Below are positions 1 to 11,915 of a stretch of DNA of 23,938 bases, in pieces (position 1 is the first letter of the stretch; every line of letters begins with the position of its first letter). The stretch lies in contig JASGEH010000046.1 in NCBI GenBank assembly GCA_047606565.1, positions 1 to 23,938 of the forward strand, read 5' to 3'. The position numbers and the translations under genes were made by a program. The notes below the pieces were generated by a model. The model had not been told where the DNA came from, made no database searches, and worked only from the letters and a program-made list of their open reading frames with translations. The DNA is from Comamonas_F sp047606565. GTDB taxonomy: Bacteria > Pseudomonadota > Gammaproteobacteria > Burkholderiales > Burkholderiaceae_C.

Positions 1-2
1 AC

Positions 3-200
3 CTGGTGGCGACGCTGGACCTGCAGCGCATCAGCCTGGGCGGCTCGGTGTACTGGTACAACCGCGACTACCTGCTGCCGCGCCTGCGCCGCCAGCTCGA
101 CGGCAAGTTCGCGGCGCTGGTGGGCGACTTCGAGATCGTCACCGCCGGCCTGGGCAATCAGGTGGGCGACTACGCGGCGCTGGCGCTGGTCAGCGGCTGA
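3..200 (+). CDS. ROK-family sugar kinase/regulator, C-terminal fragment
   Basis: The reading frame is open from the left edge of the window (codons from base 3) to a TGA at 198-200, so this is only the last ~65 residues of a longer gene. The segment reads ISLGGSV near its start, then a helix rich in leucine and arginine, then GLGNQVGDYAALALV at the end. This matches the usual C-terminus of ROK proteins (sugar kinases such as glucokinase, N-acetylglucosamine or fructose kinase, and some repressors), where a 'LGG' strand is followed by a late glycine/alanine-rich helix. The ATP-binding and zinc motifs lie outside the window, so substrate and kinase-versus-regulator status cannot be judged. It converges on cca with 17 bases between the stop codons; no terminator hairpin is visible in that gap. 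Confidence 0.6.
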   Translation: MVATLDLQRISLGGSVYWYNRDYLLPRLRRQLDGKFAALVGDFEIVTAGLGNQVGDYAALALVSG

Positions 201-217
201 CGTTCAGCGGTTGAGGA

Positions 218-1471
218 TCAGTCGCTGGTGGCAGGCGCATCGAGCCGCGCGGCGATGGCCTGGATGCGCGCGGCCAGGATACGCTCGCCGATCTGCGGGC
301 CCTTGAGGCCCAGCCGGGCGGCTTCCTGGGCGATGGGGGCGGTCGGCACCGCGCGCGCGGCTTCCAGCGCGGCCAGCAGGCTCATGCGCTGGGGGTAGGG
401 TTGCTCCTCCAGGCCCAGGCGGCCGCGCGCATCGCATTCGCAGGCCAGCAGCGCTTGCGCGAAGCGCTCGGGCTTGCGCCAGGCGTCGCAGCGCTCGAAC
501 AGCCGCGCCAGCGCGGCGGCGCCGAACCCCAGGCTCTGGTGCAGGTTGCCGTGCTCGCGCGCGACCAGTTCGGCCAGCTCGCGGCAGTCCTGCGGGACGC
601 GCAGGCGCTCGCACAGCGGCCCGGTCAATTGGGCGCTGCGCGCCTCGTGGCCGATGTGGCGCGGCAGCACGTCGGCCGGCGTGGTGGCCTTGCCCAGGTC
701 GTGGAACAGGCAGGCCAGGCGCACCGCCAGCGGCGCCTGCAGGCGTGCGGCCATGTCCAGCACCATCATCACGTGCACGCCGGTGTCGATCTCGGGGTGG
801 TAGTCGGCGCGCTGTGGCACGCCCCACAGCGCATCCACTTCGGGCAGCAGCACGCGCAGTGCGCCGCAGTCGCGCAGCACCTCGAACATGCGCGAGGGCC
901 GATCGGCCATCAGGCCGCGCGAGAGTTCCTGCCAGACCCGCTCGGGCACCAGCGCGTCGGCCTCGCCGGCGGCGACCATCTGCCGCATCAGCGCCAGCGT
1001 CTCGGGGGCGACGCTGAAATCGGCGAAGCGCGCGGCAAAGCGCGCCAGGCGCAGGATGCGCACGGGGTCTTCGGTGAAGGCATTGGTGACGTGGCGCAGC
1101 ACCCGCGCCTGGAGGTCGCGCTGGCCGCCGTAGGGGTCGATCAGCACGTGGCTCCCGTCGGGCAGCGCCGCGCTGGCGATGGCGTTGATGGTGAGGTCGC
1201 GGCGCGCCAGGTCTTCTTCGAGCGTGACTTCGGGCGAGGCCTGCACGGCAAAACCCCGGTAGCCGCGCGCGGTCTTGCGCTCGGTGCGCGCCAGCGCGTA
1301 CTCCTCGCGCGTGTCGGGGTGCAGGAACACCGGGAAATCGCGCCCGACCGGCTGGTAGCCCTGCGCCGCCAGCGCCTCGGGCGTGGCGCCCACCACCACC
1401 CAGTCGCGGTCCTTGACCGGCAGGCCGAGCAGACCGTCGCGTACCGCGCCGCCAACCATATAGATTTTCAT
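218..1471 (-). CDS. cca: Multifunctional CCA protein (tRNA nucleotidyltransferase with HD domain)
   Basis: Adds or repairs the 3'-terminal CCA of tRNAs from CTP and ATP. The 417-residue product begins KIYMVGGAVRDGLLG, the class II nucleotidyltransferase signature GGAVRD at 7-12, with the metal-binding DRD at residues 21-23 and RRDLTINAIA at about 90-99. The neck region around 110-150 contains IDPYGGQRDL and EDPVRILRLARFAARF. An HD phosphohydrolase domain follows (FHDLGK, His257-Asp258), as in the E. coli enzyme, whose HD domain has 2',3'-cyclic phosphodiesterase and phosphatase activities; length also fits E. coli Cca. The ATG at 1469-1471 starts directly at the conserved N-terminus, so the start is secure. 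It lies 31 bases downstream of the GST gene on the same strand and may be co-transcribed with it. Confidence 0.95.
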   Translation of the reverse strand: MKIYMVGGAVRDGLLGLPVKDRDWVVVGATPEALAAQGYQPVGRDFPVFLHPDTREEYALARTERKTARGYRGFAVQASPEVTLEEDLARRDLTINAIASAALPDGSHVLIDPYGGQRDLQARVLRHVTNAFTEDPVRILRLARFAARFADFSVAPETLALMRQMVAAGEADALVPERVWQELSRGLMADRPSRMFEVLRDCGALRVLLPEVDALWGVPQRADYHPEIDTGVHVMMVLDMAARLQAPLAVRLACLFHDLGKATTPADVLPRHIGHEARSAQLTGPLCERLRVPQDCRELAELVAREHGNLHQSLGFGAAALARLFERCDAWRKPERFAQALLACECDARGRLGLEEQPYPQRMSLLAALEAARAVPTAPIAQEAARLGLKGPQIGERILAARIQAIAARLDAPATSD

Positions 1472-1502
1472 GCCGGGAGTTTAAGCCCCTGCATGGCGGG
1501 CT

Positions 1503-2183
1503 TCAGCGCGTGCGATAAGGCTCTTCGAAGGGCCGAAAATCGTGCTCGTCCAAGGCCTGCGCGGTCCATTCCCGCATGGCGGCCAGTTGCAGCACCGCGT
1601 CCATGTAGCGGGCCACGTCGGCGCTGACCGGGACGGCATAGGTCTTCAGGCGCGTGACCACCGGCGCGAAGAAGGCGTCGGCGATCGAGAACGCGCCAAA
1701 GAGCAGCGGGCCCTGGTGGCGCGCCAGCAGGTCTTGCCAGAGTGCCTGGATGCGCGCCACGTCGGCCGCCACGGCGGGGTGCTCGCGCAGCACCCGCGGG
1801 CCGACCTCCGGCAGGCTGGCCTCGATGTTCATGGGAAAGTGCTTGCGCAGTGCGCCGAAGCCGCTGTGGATTTCGGCACAGACCGAGCGGGCGTGCGCGC
1901 GCTGGCGGGCGTCGGCGGGCCAGAGGTTCAGGCCCGGAAATCTTTCGGCCAGGTATTCGGCGATCGCCAGGGTGTCCCAGATGAGCAGGCCGTCATCGTC
2001 GAGCACCGGCACCTTGCCCGTCGGCGACAGGCGCAGGGCGGCCTGCTTGAAGCGGGAGTCGGGCTCGAAGCTGTCGAAGCGCACGAGTTGCTCGTGGAAG
2101 TCGATGCCGGCCTGGCGCATCAGCACCCATGGGCGCATGGACCAGGACGAGTAGTTCTTGTTGCCGATGTGGAGTGTGAGCAT
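1503..2183 (-). CDS. Glutathione S-transferase family protein
   Basis: A 226-residue cytosolic GST-like protein. The N-terminal thioredoxin-fold half carries NYSSWSMRPW at residues 10-19, a serine-rich active-site loop, then TGKVPVL with the cis-proline of the fold, and DTLAIAEYLAE at the glutathione gamma-glutamyl site (Asp-Thr where many GSTs have Glu-Ser). The all-helical C-terminal half follows from about residue 90. The serine-type active site resembles the zeta/YfcF-like GSTs rather than tyrosine GSTs. The substrate cannot be deduced. The ATG at 2181-2183 begins MLTLHIGNKNYSSWS, a typical N-terminus. Upstream (2184-2309) are two short palindromes, listed separately. It precedes cca on the same strand. 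Confidence 0.88.
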   Translation of the reverse strand: MLTLHIGNKNYSSWSMRPWVLMRQAGIDFHEQLVRFDSFEPDSRFKQAALRLSPTGKVPVLDDDGLLIWDTLAIAEYLAERFPGLNLWPADARQRAHARSVCAEIHSGFGALRKHFPMNIEASLPEVGPRVLREHPAVAADVARIQALWQDLLARHQGPLLFGAFSIADAFFAPVVTRLKTYAVPVSADVARYMDAVLQLAAMREWTAQALDEHDFRPFEEPYRTR

Positions 2184-2220
2184 GGCGCGGGATGGGGTGG
2201 TGGAGATGCCGCCATCCTAG

Positions 2221-2238
2221 TGCGCAAGGTGTTGCGCA
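2221..2238. repeat. Short perfect inverted repeat upstream of the GST gene
   Basis: TGCGCAA-GGTG-TTGCGCA: perfect 7-base arms around a 4-base centre, about 40 bases before the GST start codon. It could be an operator for the leftward gene or a small RNA hairpin; nothing in the sequence decides between these. Confidence 0.4.
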
Positions 2239-2262
2239 ATGATGCCGAATGCCGCGCGGATT

Positions 2263-2279
2263 GATGCGCGGCGCGCATC
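2263..2279 (-). terminator. GC-rich hairpin downstream of the L,D-transpeptidase gene
   Basis: GATGCGC-GGC-GCGCATC forms a perfect 7-base-pair stem with a 3-base loop, 31 bases past the stop codon of the leftward L,D-transpeptidase. There is no T-run after it on the minus strand, so it is at best a weak or Rho-assisted terminator or an mRNA-end stabiliser. Confidence 0.3.
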
Positions 2280-2309
2280 GGGGCGCGTGGTGTGTGGTGT
2301 GCGGCGGGC

Positions 2310-3137
2310 TCAGGCGTGCAACTGCGCCATGCCGCCGATCAGCCGGGATTCGGCCAGCCAGCCGGTGTCGGGGTAGTAGCCGAACAGGAAGCCGCCATCG
2401 GCCAGCAGGTCGATGAGGGGGGCGGCGACGGCCGAACGGACGGCGGGGCAGCCCCAGCTGCGGCCCAGGCGGCCCTGGCTGCGGATGATGTCTTCGTTCA
2501 CGTAGGGCGCGCCGTGCATGACGATGGCGCGGTCGAGGGCGCGGTCGTTGAAGCCGGGCTCCAGCCCGCGAAGGCGCAGCGAGTAGCCGTTACTGCCGCT
2601 GTAGGGGGTGCTGGCCGCGAAGGCGCCCAGGCTGGACATACGGCTGTCCATGACGTTGGAGAAGCGCACCGTCATGTTGTCGCCGCTGTTGCGGCCGTGC
2701 GCCACCCATTCGTGGTGCAGCAGGCGGCGCTGCCGCAGGTCGAACACCCACAGCCGCTTGTCGGTGGACGGGCGGCTGTAGTCGATCACCGCCAGCCGGG
2801 CCGGATCGGCGTCGAGCAGGCCGGGCTGGCTGCGTGCGCGCTCGAGCGCCTGCGTGGCCAGCAGCAGCGCCAGCGGATCGAGGTCCGTGGCGGACGCCGA
2901 CAACGCGCTGGCGAGCTGCTGCGCCGGCGCGCTGGCGCGGCTGCGCAGGACCAGGGTGGGGGGCGGCGTGATGGCGAGAACAGGGTCGGCCAGCAGGCCG
3001 TCGGCCCCCTGCGCATGGCGCGCGGAAGCCGCGCGCGCGGCCAGCAGAGGGGCGGATGCCCCGGCGAGGGCGCCACCCGCGGCGGCCAGCCGGGCCAGGC
3101 GGCGCAAGGCGTGGCGCCGGGAGTCGAAATCGGTCAT
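2310..3137 (-). CDS. Murein L,D-transpeptidase catalytic-domain protein (YkuD_2 type)
   Basis: A 275-residue exported protein related to the YkuD_2 family of L,D-transpeptidases, which exchange or cross-link peptidoglycan stem peptides by a cysteine mechanism. The chosen ATG (3135-3137) begins TDFDSRRHALRRLARLAAA, a basic region with paired arginines followed by an Ala/Gly/Leu stretch ending near AARA at about residue 36. That looks like a Tat-type signal peptide. In-frame ATGs at 3155 and 3218 exist but would put uncharacteristic residues in front of it. The catalytic region has VMHGAPYV (His208) and GRSWGCPAV (Cys230), the conserved His...Ser-x-Gly-Cys pattern of the family. The gene follows another L,D-transpeptidase on the same strand, so both probably act in the periplasm on the cell wall. 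Confidence 0.85.
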   Translation of the reverse strand: MTDFDSRRHALRRLARLAAAGGALAGASAPLLAARAASARHAQGADGLLADPVLAITPPPTLVLRSRASAPAQQLASALSASATDLDPLALLLATQALERARSQPGLLDADPARLAVIDYSRPSTDKRLWVFDLRQRRLLHHEWVAHGRNSGDNMTVRFSNVMDSRMSSLGAFAASTPYSGSNGYSLRLRGLEPGFNDRALDRAIVMHGAPYVNEDIIRSQGRLGRSWGCPAVRSAVAAPLIDLLADGGFLFGYYPDTGWLAESRLIGGMAQLHA

Positions 3138-3289
3138 GGCGTGTCGTATGAACATCGGGGCGGCCAACGACACGCTGTCGTCGGCCGCCTGATGACCCCC
3201 CGGCTCCCAGCCTTCCACGAGGCGCTTGTTGAGCGTTTGTTGGGCGCTGAGGATAACCGCCGACGCTGCGAATCAGACGTTTTCGTCCG

Positions 3290-4366
3290 CTAGGGTAGGG
3301 ATTCGAGTACGCGTTCTGTTGGCGCTGCGCCACGTGCGAGCGCCTTGCGGCGGGTCGGCTGGATGCTGGTGACCAGCATCGTCGTGCCCGGCGTGAGCAC
3401 GCCCTGGAGCTTTTGCATGAAGTCGGGCGGCGCCTGGATGGCGGCTTCGAGGTCGGTGATGGCGGGTGCCCGGCCGGCCACCGGGTAGCTGGCCCAGTCG
3501 TGGCGCTTCTGGTGGGGGGCGAGCGGGCTGGGCGGGTCGAACTGGCGGCTGCCCATCACCAGCAGCACCGCGCCGTCGAGCGCCAGGCTGGGGTCGGCCT
3601 GCAGGCCGGCGGCGGCCATGACGATGCCGTTGCGCAGCACGAACACGCGCTGTTCCGGCAGGCTGACCAGCACGCTGACCGGGCCGCTGCCGGTGATGTT
3701 GTCGTCCCAGTAGTCTTCGCCGTGGATGGCCGCGGCCTGCTGCTCGGGCGTGGGCGTGCCGTCGCCGCTGCCCACGGGGGCGAGCATGGCGGGGTAGGCG
3801 ATGCTGGCGGGGTTGACGCGCGCGTCGCTCACCACCACGGTGTCGCCACGGCGGGTTTGCTCGAACAGCTTCTGCGCGAAGTCGTTGGGCAGGCGCACGC
3901 AGCCGTGCGAGGCCGGGCGGCCCGGGATGGTGCCACCGTGCAGCGCGATGCCATCCCAGGTGAGGCGCTGCATGAAAGGCATGTCGGCCTCATCGTAGAG
4001 GTTGGACTTGTGGTCGCGCGACTTCTGCAAGATGGTGAAGACCCCGGTTGGCGTCTCGTGCCCGTCCTTGCCCGAGCTGATGGTGGACACGCCGATCAGC
4101 GTGCCGTCGCGGTAGACGTAGCTGCGCTGCTCGTCGAGGCTGACCAGCACGACCAGCGGTCCGGTGGGCGCCAGGTCGGGCTGCCAGATGAACTGTCCGG
4201 GCTTGAGGCGGGCGTCCGGGCTGGGCGCAGGGGGCGTGGCGCGGTGGGCCGGTGGCGGGGCGGCCCGGACTCCGCGTGGCAGTCCGGTGGCCAAAGTGAC
4301 CAGCAAGGCCGCGCCAGTCGCGACGAATTTCCGGCGCACCAGGCCTGAAGCATTCTGCGTTTTCAT
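3290..4366 (-). CDS. L,D-transpeptidase (YkuD) with a duplicated, degenerate second half
   Basis: A 358-residue exported protein. The N-terminus reads ASGLVRRKFVATGAALLV, a twin-arginine-like signal with a likely cleavage near residue 35, followed by a Pro/Ala-rich linker. A YkuD catalytic domain covers about residues 68-185: it starts GPLVVLVSLDEQRSYVYRDG and contains ALHGGTIPG (His143) and PASHGCVRLP (Cys156), the HGxx...SHGCVRL active site. A second segment from about 227 starts GPVSVLVSLPEQRVFVLRNG, clearly a copy of the start of the first domain, but has no His/Cys motif in the following 130 residues. The ATG at 4364-4366 is the first in frame and fits the signal peptide. It may form an operon with the YkuD_2 gene downstream. 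The exact peptidoglycan reaction (3-3 crosslink, lipoprotein anchoring, tailoring) cannot be assigned. Confidence 0.87.
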   Translation of the reverse strand: MKTQNASGLVRRKFVATGAALLVTLATGLPRGVRAAPPPAHRATPPAPSPDARLKPGQFIWQPDLAPTGPLVVLVSLDEQRSYVYRDGTLIGVSTISSGKDGHETPTGVFTILQKSRDHKSNLYDEADMPFMQRLTWDGIALHGGTIPGRPASHGCVRLPNDFAQKLFEQTRRGDTVVVSDARVNPASIAYPAMLAPVGSGDGTPTPEQQAAAIHGEDYWDDNITGSGPVSVLVSLPEQRVFVLRNGIVMAAAGLQADPSLALDGAVLLVMGSRQFDPPSPLAPHQKRHDWASYPVAGRAPAITDLEAAIQAPPDFMQKLQGVLTPGTTMLVTSIQPTRRKALARGAAPTERVLESLP

Positions 4367-4517
4367 GCGCTCAACGATAAGGCCGCCAGCCGTGGCGCGC
4401 CAGGGTCGACATGATGCACGTTTCGTAGGACGGCTGCGCTTCGGGCCCGCTGCGCCCCGTGTCCACTACCATCGCGTTTTTTACGCCGCCGCCGGCTCAG
4501 CCCCGCGGCCCTGATCT

Positions 4518-5219
4518 ATGGCGCGACTCCCCCGACTGGCCCTGGCCGGCCATGTGCACCACGTCATCCAGCGCGGCACCGGCGCGCAGCTGATCGCGCG
4601 CGACGACGCCGACCGCCAGCGCTGGCTCGACACGCTGGCCGACTGCGTGCAGGCGCTGGAGGTGGCCGTGCATGCCTACGTGCTGCTGCCCGATGAGCTG
4701 CAGCTGCTGGTCACGCCCGCGCAGGCCGGCGCGCTGCCGGCGCTGATGCAGGCGCTGGGCCGGCGCTACGTGCGCTACTTCAACGACCGCCACCAGCGCC
4801 GTGGCACGCTCTGGGAAGGGCGTTACCGCGCCACCGTGATCGAGGCCGGGCGCTACCTGCTGCCGGCCATGGCGCACCTGGACCTGAGCCCGGTGCGCGC
4901 CGGCCTGGCGGCGCGGCCGGCGCAGTACGCCTGGTCGAGCCACGGCCACTACGCGGGCCTCTTGTCCTCCAGGATCATCAAGCCGCACGCGCTGTGGTGG
5001 TCGCTGGGCAACACGCCGTTCGCGCGCGAGGCCGCCTACGTGGCGCATGTCGAGCAGGGCGTGAGCGAGGCCGACCGGTTGGCCCTCGTGCGCGCCGCGC
5101 GCCAGGGCTGGGCACTGGGTGGCGAGGCGTTTGTTGCTTTGTTGCAAAAAGAAAGCCCGCGCAGGGTCGTCCAGGCCCGTGCCGGTCGGCCGCCGCGCGC
5201 GCGTCCCGCGTCGGTTTGA
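4518..5219 (+). CDS. RAYT-like Y1 transposase homologue lacking catalytic residues
   Basis: The 233-residue product has the full architecture of REP-associated tyrosine transposases (IS200/IS605-like Y1 superfamily). It shows GHVHHVIQRG at 11-20, HAYVLLP at 52-58, GRRYVRYFNDRHQRRGTLWEGRY at 81-103 (only the outer residues quoted matter), SPVRAGL at 124-130, and the usual tail with GRPPRAR. Two catalytic features are missing. Where the family has P-N-H-V-H-L-L (the HUH metal site), this protein has PDELQLL (58-64), i.e. Glu60 and Gln62 replace both histidines. Where the family has R-Y-I-E-L-N-P with the nucleophilic tyrosine, this has AHLDLSP, with His120 in its place. The frame is intact with no stops. 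I infer a domesticated, DNA-binding but non-cleaving protein. It lies just upstream of gltB, with a palindrome and a sigma-54 promoter between them. The start is ATG 4518; no strong ribosome binding site is seen. Confidence 0.8.
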   Translation: MARLPRLALAGHVHHVIQRGTGAQLIARDDADRQRWLDTLADCVQALEVAVHAYVLLPDELQLLVTPAQAGALPALMQALGRRYVRYFNDRHQRRGTLWEGRYRATVIEAGRYLLPAMAHLDLSPVRAGLAARPAQYAWSSHGHYAGLLSSRIIKPHALWWSLGNTPFAREAAYVAHVEQGVSEADRLALVRAARQGWALGGEAFVALLQKESPRRVVQARAGRPPRARPASV

Positions 5220-5264
5220 AGGGGCACTCGGAATGGAGCTGTCTGAAATGGCTGAGTCTTCTTT

Positions 5265-5322
5265 GATATGTCCCCAATTAAATTCCCAGGGTAATAGTGG
5301 GAATTTAATCATGATCTGACCC
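5265..5322. repeat. AT-rich palindromic element (REP-like) downstream of the RAYT-like gene
   Basis: The core is a perfect 12-base inverted repeat, ATTAAATTCCCA (5277-5288) and TGGGAATTTAAT (5298-5309), around a 9-base loop GGGTAATAG. It is flanked by two related direct motifs, GATATGTCCCC (5265-5275) and GATCTGACCC (5313-5322). It is strikingly AT-rich in a GC-rich genome, and it sits 46-103 bases after the stop of the RAYT-like gene. Elements of this kind, with TGTCCCC/TCTGACCC edges, are what I expect near RAYT genes. It could equally be an operator or enhancer for gltB, or a terminator; no T-run follows on either strand. Confidence 0.6.
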
Positions 5323-5334
5323 TTATTAATCTGC

Positions 5335-5351
5335 TTGGCACGGGTGTTGCA
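5335..5351 (+). promoter_or_regulatory. Sigma-54 (RpoN) promoter for gltBD
   Basis: TTGGCACGGGTGTTGCA matches the sigma-54 consensus YTGGCACG-N4-TTGCW at every defined base, with the -24 GG (5337-5338) and -12 GC (5349-5350) separated by the required 10 bases. It lies 75 bases upstream of the gltB start codon in the correct orientation, giving a predicted transcription start near 5361. Sigma-54 with an NtrC-type activator is the classical route for nitrogen-assimilation genes. I did not find a canonical NtrC dyad (TGCACC-N5-GGTGCA) upstream; the 5277-5309 palindrome is the only dyad in activator position. Confidence 0.78.
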
Positions 5352-5425
5352 ATCGACTATCCTCGGCAGACCCCACGAGTGCCCGCCCACTGGCACGAAC
5401 AGATTCACCAAAAAAGAGTGCGACC

Positions 5426-10270
<4,845 letters not shown>

Positions 10271-10381
10271 GGCGCGGCTCAGCGAACCCCGGGGCGGCTG
10301 TGCAGCGGCCGCCTCCCGGGCCGGGTGCCTCGGCGCCTGGCCCGCCCCACGACAAGACAAGAACATCGAAAGGATCCGGCC

Positions 10382-11860
10382 ATGGGCAAGATCACGGGCT
10401 TTCTGGAATACGAACGCGTCGAAGAGACCTACGAACCGGTCAAGACGCGCCTGAAGCACCACAAGGAAATCGTCGTCGGCCTGGCCCAGGACCAGGCCAA
10501 GGTCCAGGCTGCGCGCTGCATGGACTGCGGCACGCCGTTCTGCAACAGTGGCTGTCCGGTCAACAACATCATCCCGGACTTCAACGACCTGGTCTATCAG
10601 CAGGATTGGAAGAACGCCATCACGGTGCTGCACAGCACCAACAACTTCCCCGAGTTCACCGGCCGGGTCTGCCCGGCGCCGTGCGAGGAAGCCTGCGTCC
10701 TCAACATCAACGATGAGCCGGTCGGCATCAAGTCGATCGAGCACGCCATCATCGACCGGGCTTGGGCCGAGGGCTGGGTGCGTCCGCAGCCAGCCGCGCA
10801 CCGCAGCGGCAAGCGCGTGGCCATCGTCGGCTCCGGGCCGGCCGGGCTGGCGGCGGCCCAGCAGCTCGCCCGCGCCGGCCATGACGTGGTGGTGTTCGAG
10901 AAGAACGACCGCGCCGGCGGCCTGCTGCAGTACGGCATCCCCGACTTCAAGATGGAAAAGAGCCACATCGCGCGCCGCGTCGAGCAGCTCGAGGCCGAGG
11001 GCGTCGCCTTCCGCTACAACGTGCTGGTGGCCAGCAAGAAGGACGGCCTGGGCAAGGACAGCAAGGTCACCAACTGGGCCACCGAAACCGTGGAGCCTGC
11101 GCAACTGGCTGCCGAGTTCGACGCCGTGCTGCTGGCCGGCGGCGCCGAGACCTCGCGCGACCTGCCGATTCCGGGGCGCGCGCTGGGCGGCGTGCATTTC
11201 GCCATGGAGTTCCTGCCGCAGCAAAACAAGGTCAACGCCGGCGGCACGGTCGCCGGCCAGTTGCGCGCCGACGGCAAGCACGTCGTCATCATCGGCGGCG
11301 GCGACACCGGCAGCGACTGCCTGGGCACCAGCCTGCGCCAGGGCGCGGCCAGCGTGGTCCAGTTCCAGCACCGCCCGATGCCGCCCGAACAGATCGACAA
11401 GCTGACCACCTGGCCGTACTGGCCGCTCAAGCTGCGCACCAGCTCCAGCCACGAGGAGGGCGGCGAGCGCGCGTTCGCCGTCGTCACCAAGGAATTCATC
11501 GGCGAGAACGGCCAGGTCACGGGCGTGAAGACCGTGACGGTGGACGTGGTCGACGGCAAGATGGTCGAAGTCCCGGGCAGCGAGAAGACCTACCAGGCCG
11601 ACCTGGTGCTGCTGGCGCTGGGCTTTTCGAGCCCGGTCGCGGCCATGCTCGACGCCTTCGGCGTGGACAAGGACGCCCGCGGCAATGCGCGCGCCTCGAC
11701 CGACTTCATCGGCGGCTACGCGACCAGCGTGGACAAGGTGTTCGCGGCCGGCGACATCCGCAAGGGCCAGTCGTTGGTGGTCTGGGCGATCCGGGAAGGC
11801 CGCCAGGCCGCCCGAGCCATCGACGAATTCTTGATGGGGTATTCGGACCTGCCGCGCTGA
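10382..11860 (+). CDS. gltD: Glutamate synthase, small (beta) subunit
   Basis: This FAD- and Fe-S-containing subunit feeds NADPH electrons to GltB. The 492-residue protein has N-terminal cysteines Cys46, Cys49, Cys54, Cys58 (CMDCGTPFCNSGC) and a second set Cys97, Cys101, Cys105 (CPAPCEEAC), the ligands of the two 4Fe-4S clusters. The FAD dinucleotide fold is at about 146-160 (VAIVGSGPAGLAAA) and the NADPH fold at about 300 (VVIIGGGDTGSDC). It ends AIDEFLMGYSDLPR. The start at 10382 (MGKITGFLEYER) has AAAGGA nine bases upstream and matches the family N-terminus; the longer in-frame start at 10325 adds non-homologous residues. It is co-oriented with gltB. The final 69 bases occur a second time 147 bases downstream. 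Confidence 0.96.
   Translation: MGKITGFLEYERVEETYEPVKTRLKHHKEIVVGLAQDQAKVQAARCMDCGTPFCNSGCPVNNIIPDFNDLVYQQDWKNAITVLHSTNNFPEFTGRVCPAPCEEACVLNINDEPVGIKSIEHAIIDRAWAEGWVRPQPAAHRSGKRVAIVGSGPAGLAAAQQLARAGHDVVVFEKNDRAGGLLQYGIPDFKMEKSHIARRVEQLEAEGVAFRYNVLVASKKDGLGKDSKVTNWATETVEPAQLAAEFDAVLLAGGAETSRDLPIPGRALGGVHFAMEFLPQQNKVNAGGTVAGQLRADGKHVVIIGGGDTGSDCLGTSLRQGAASVVQFQHRPMPPEQIDKLTTWPYWPLKLRTSSSHEEGGERAFAVVTKEFIGENGQVTGVKTVTVDVVDGKMVEVPGSEKTYQADLVLLALGFSSPVAAMLDAFGVDKDARGNARASTDFIGGYATSVDKVFAAGDIRKGQSLVVWAIREGRQAARAIDEFLMGYSDLPR
11792..11860 (+). repeat. 3' end of gltD, copy A of a 69-base direct repeat
   Basis: The last 22 codons plus stop of the intact gltD. It matches 11939-12007 at 66 of 69 positions. 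The three differences (11794, 11827, 11831) are all synonymous: Arg CGG/CGC, Glu GAA/GAG, Leu TTG/CTG. Confidence 0.9.
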
Positions 11861-11915
11861 CGACCTTCCATGGGGGCGGTCTTCCCGGCTCGCCCCGAGG
11901 GGCGAACAGGACAAA

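Noticed and set aside
401..1627. 408-codon plus-strand open frame over cca and the GST gene
   Set aside because: It is a shadow of cca with repetitive Gln/Ala/His composition and no domain signature, and it runs through two supported genes.
4367..4517. RNA gene or mobile element between the L,D-transpeptidase and the RAYT-like gene
   Set aside because: Only a divergent, GC-rich spacer with a CGGGCCCG palindrome and a T6 tract was seen; no terminal repeats, tRNA-like fold or matching RAYT-flank motif.
5260..5300. IHF site near the gltB sigma-54 promoter
   Set aside because: Only a TTGATA half-site (5263-5268) is present; the YAA half of the consensus is missing at the required spacing.
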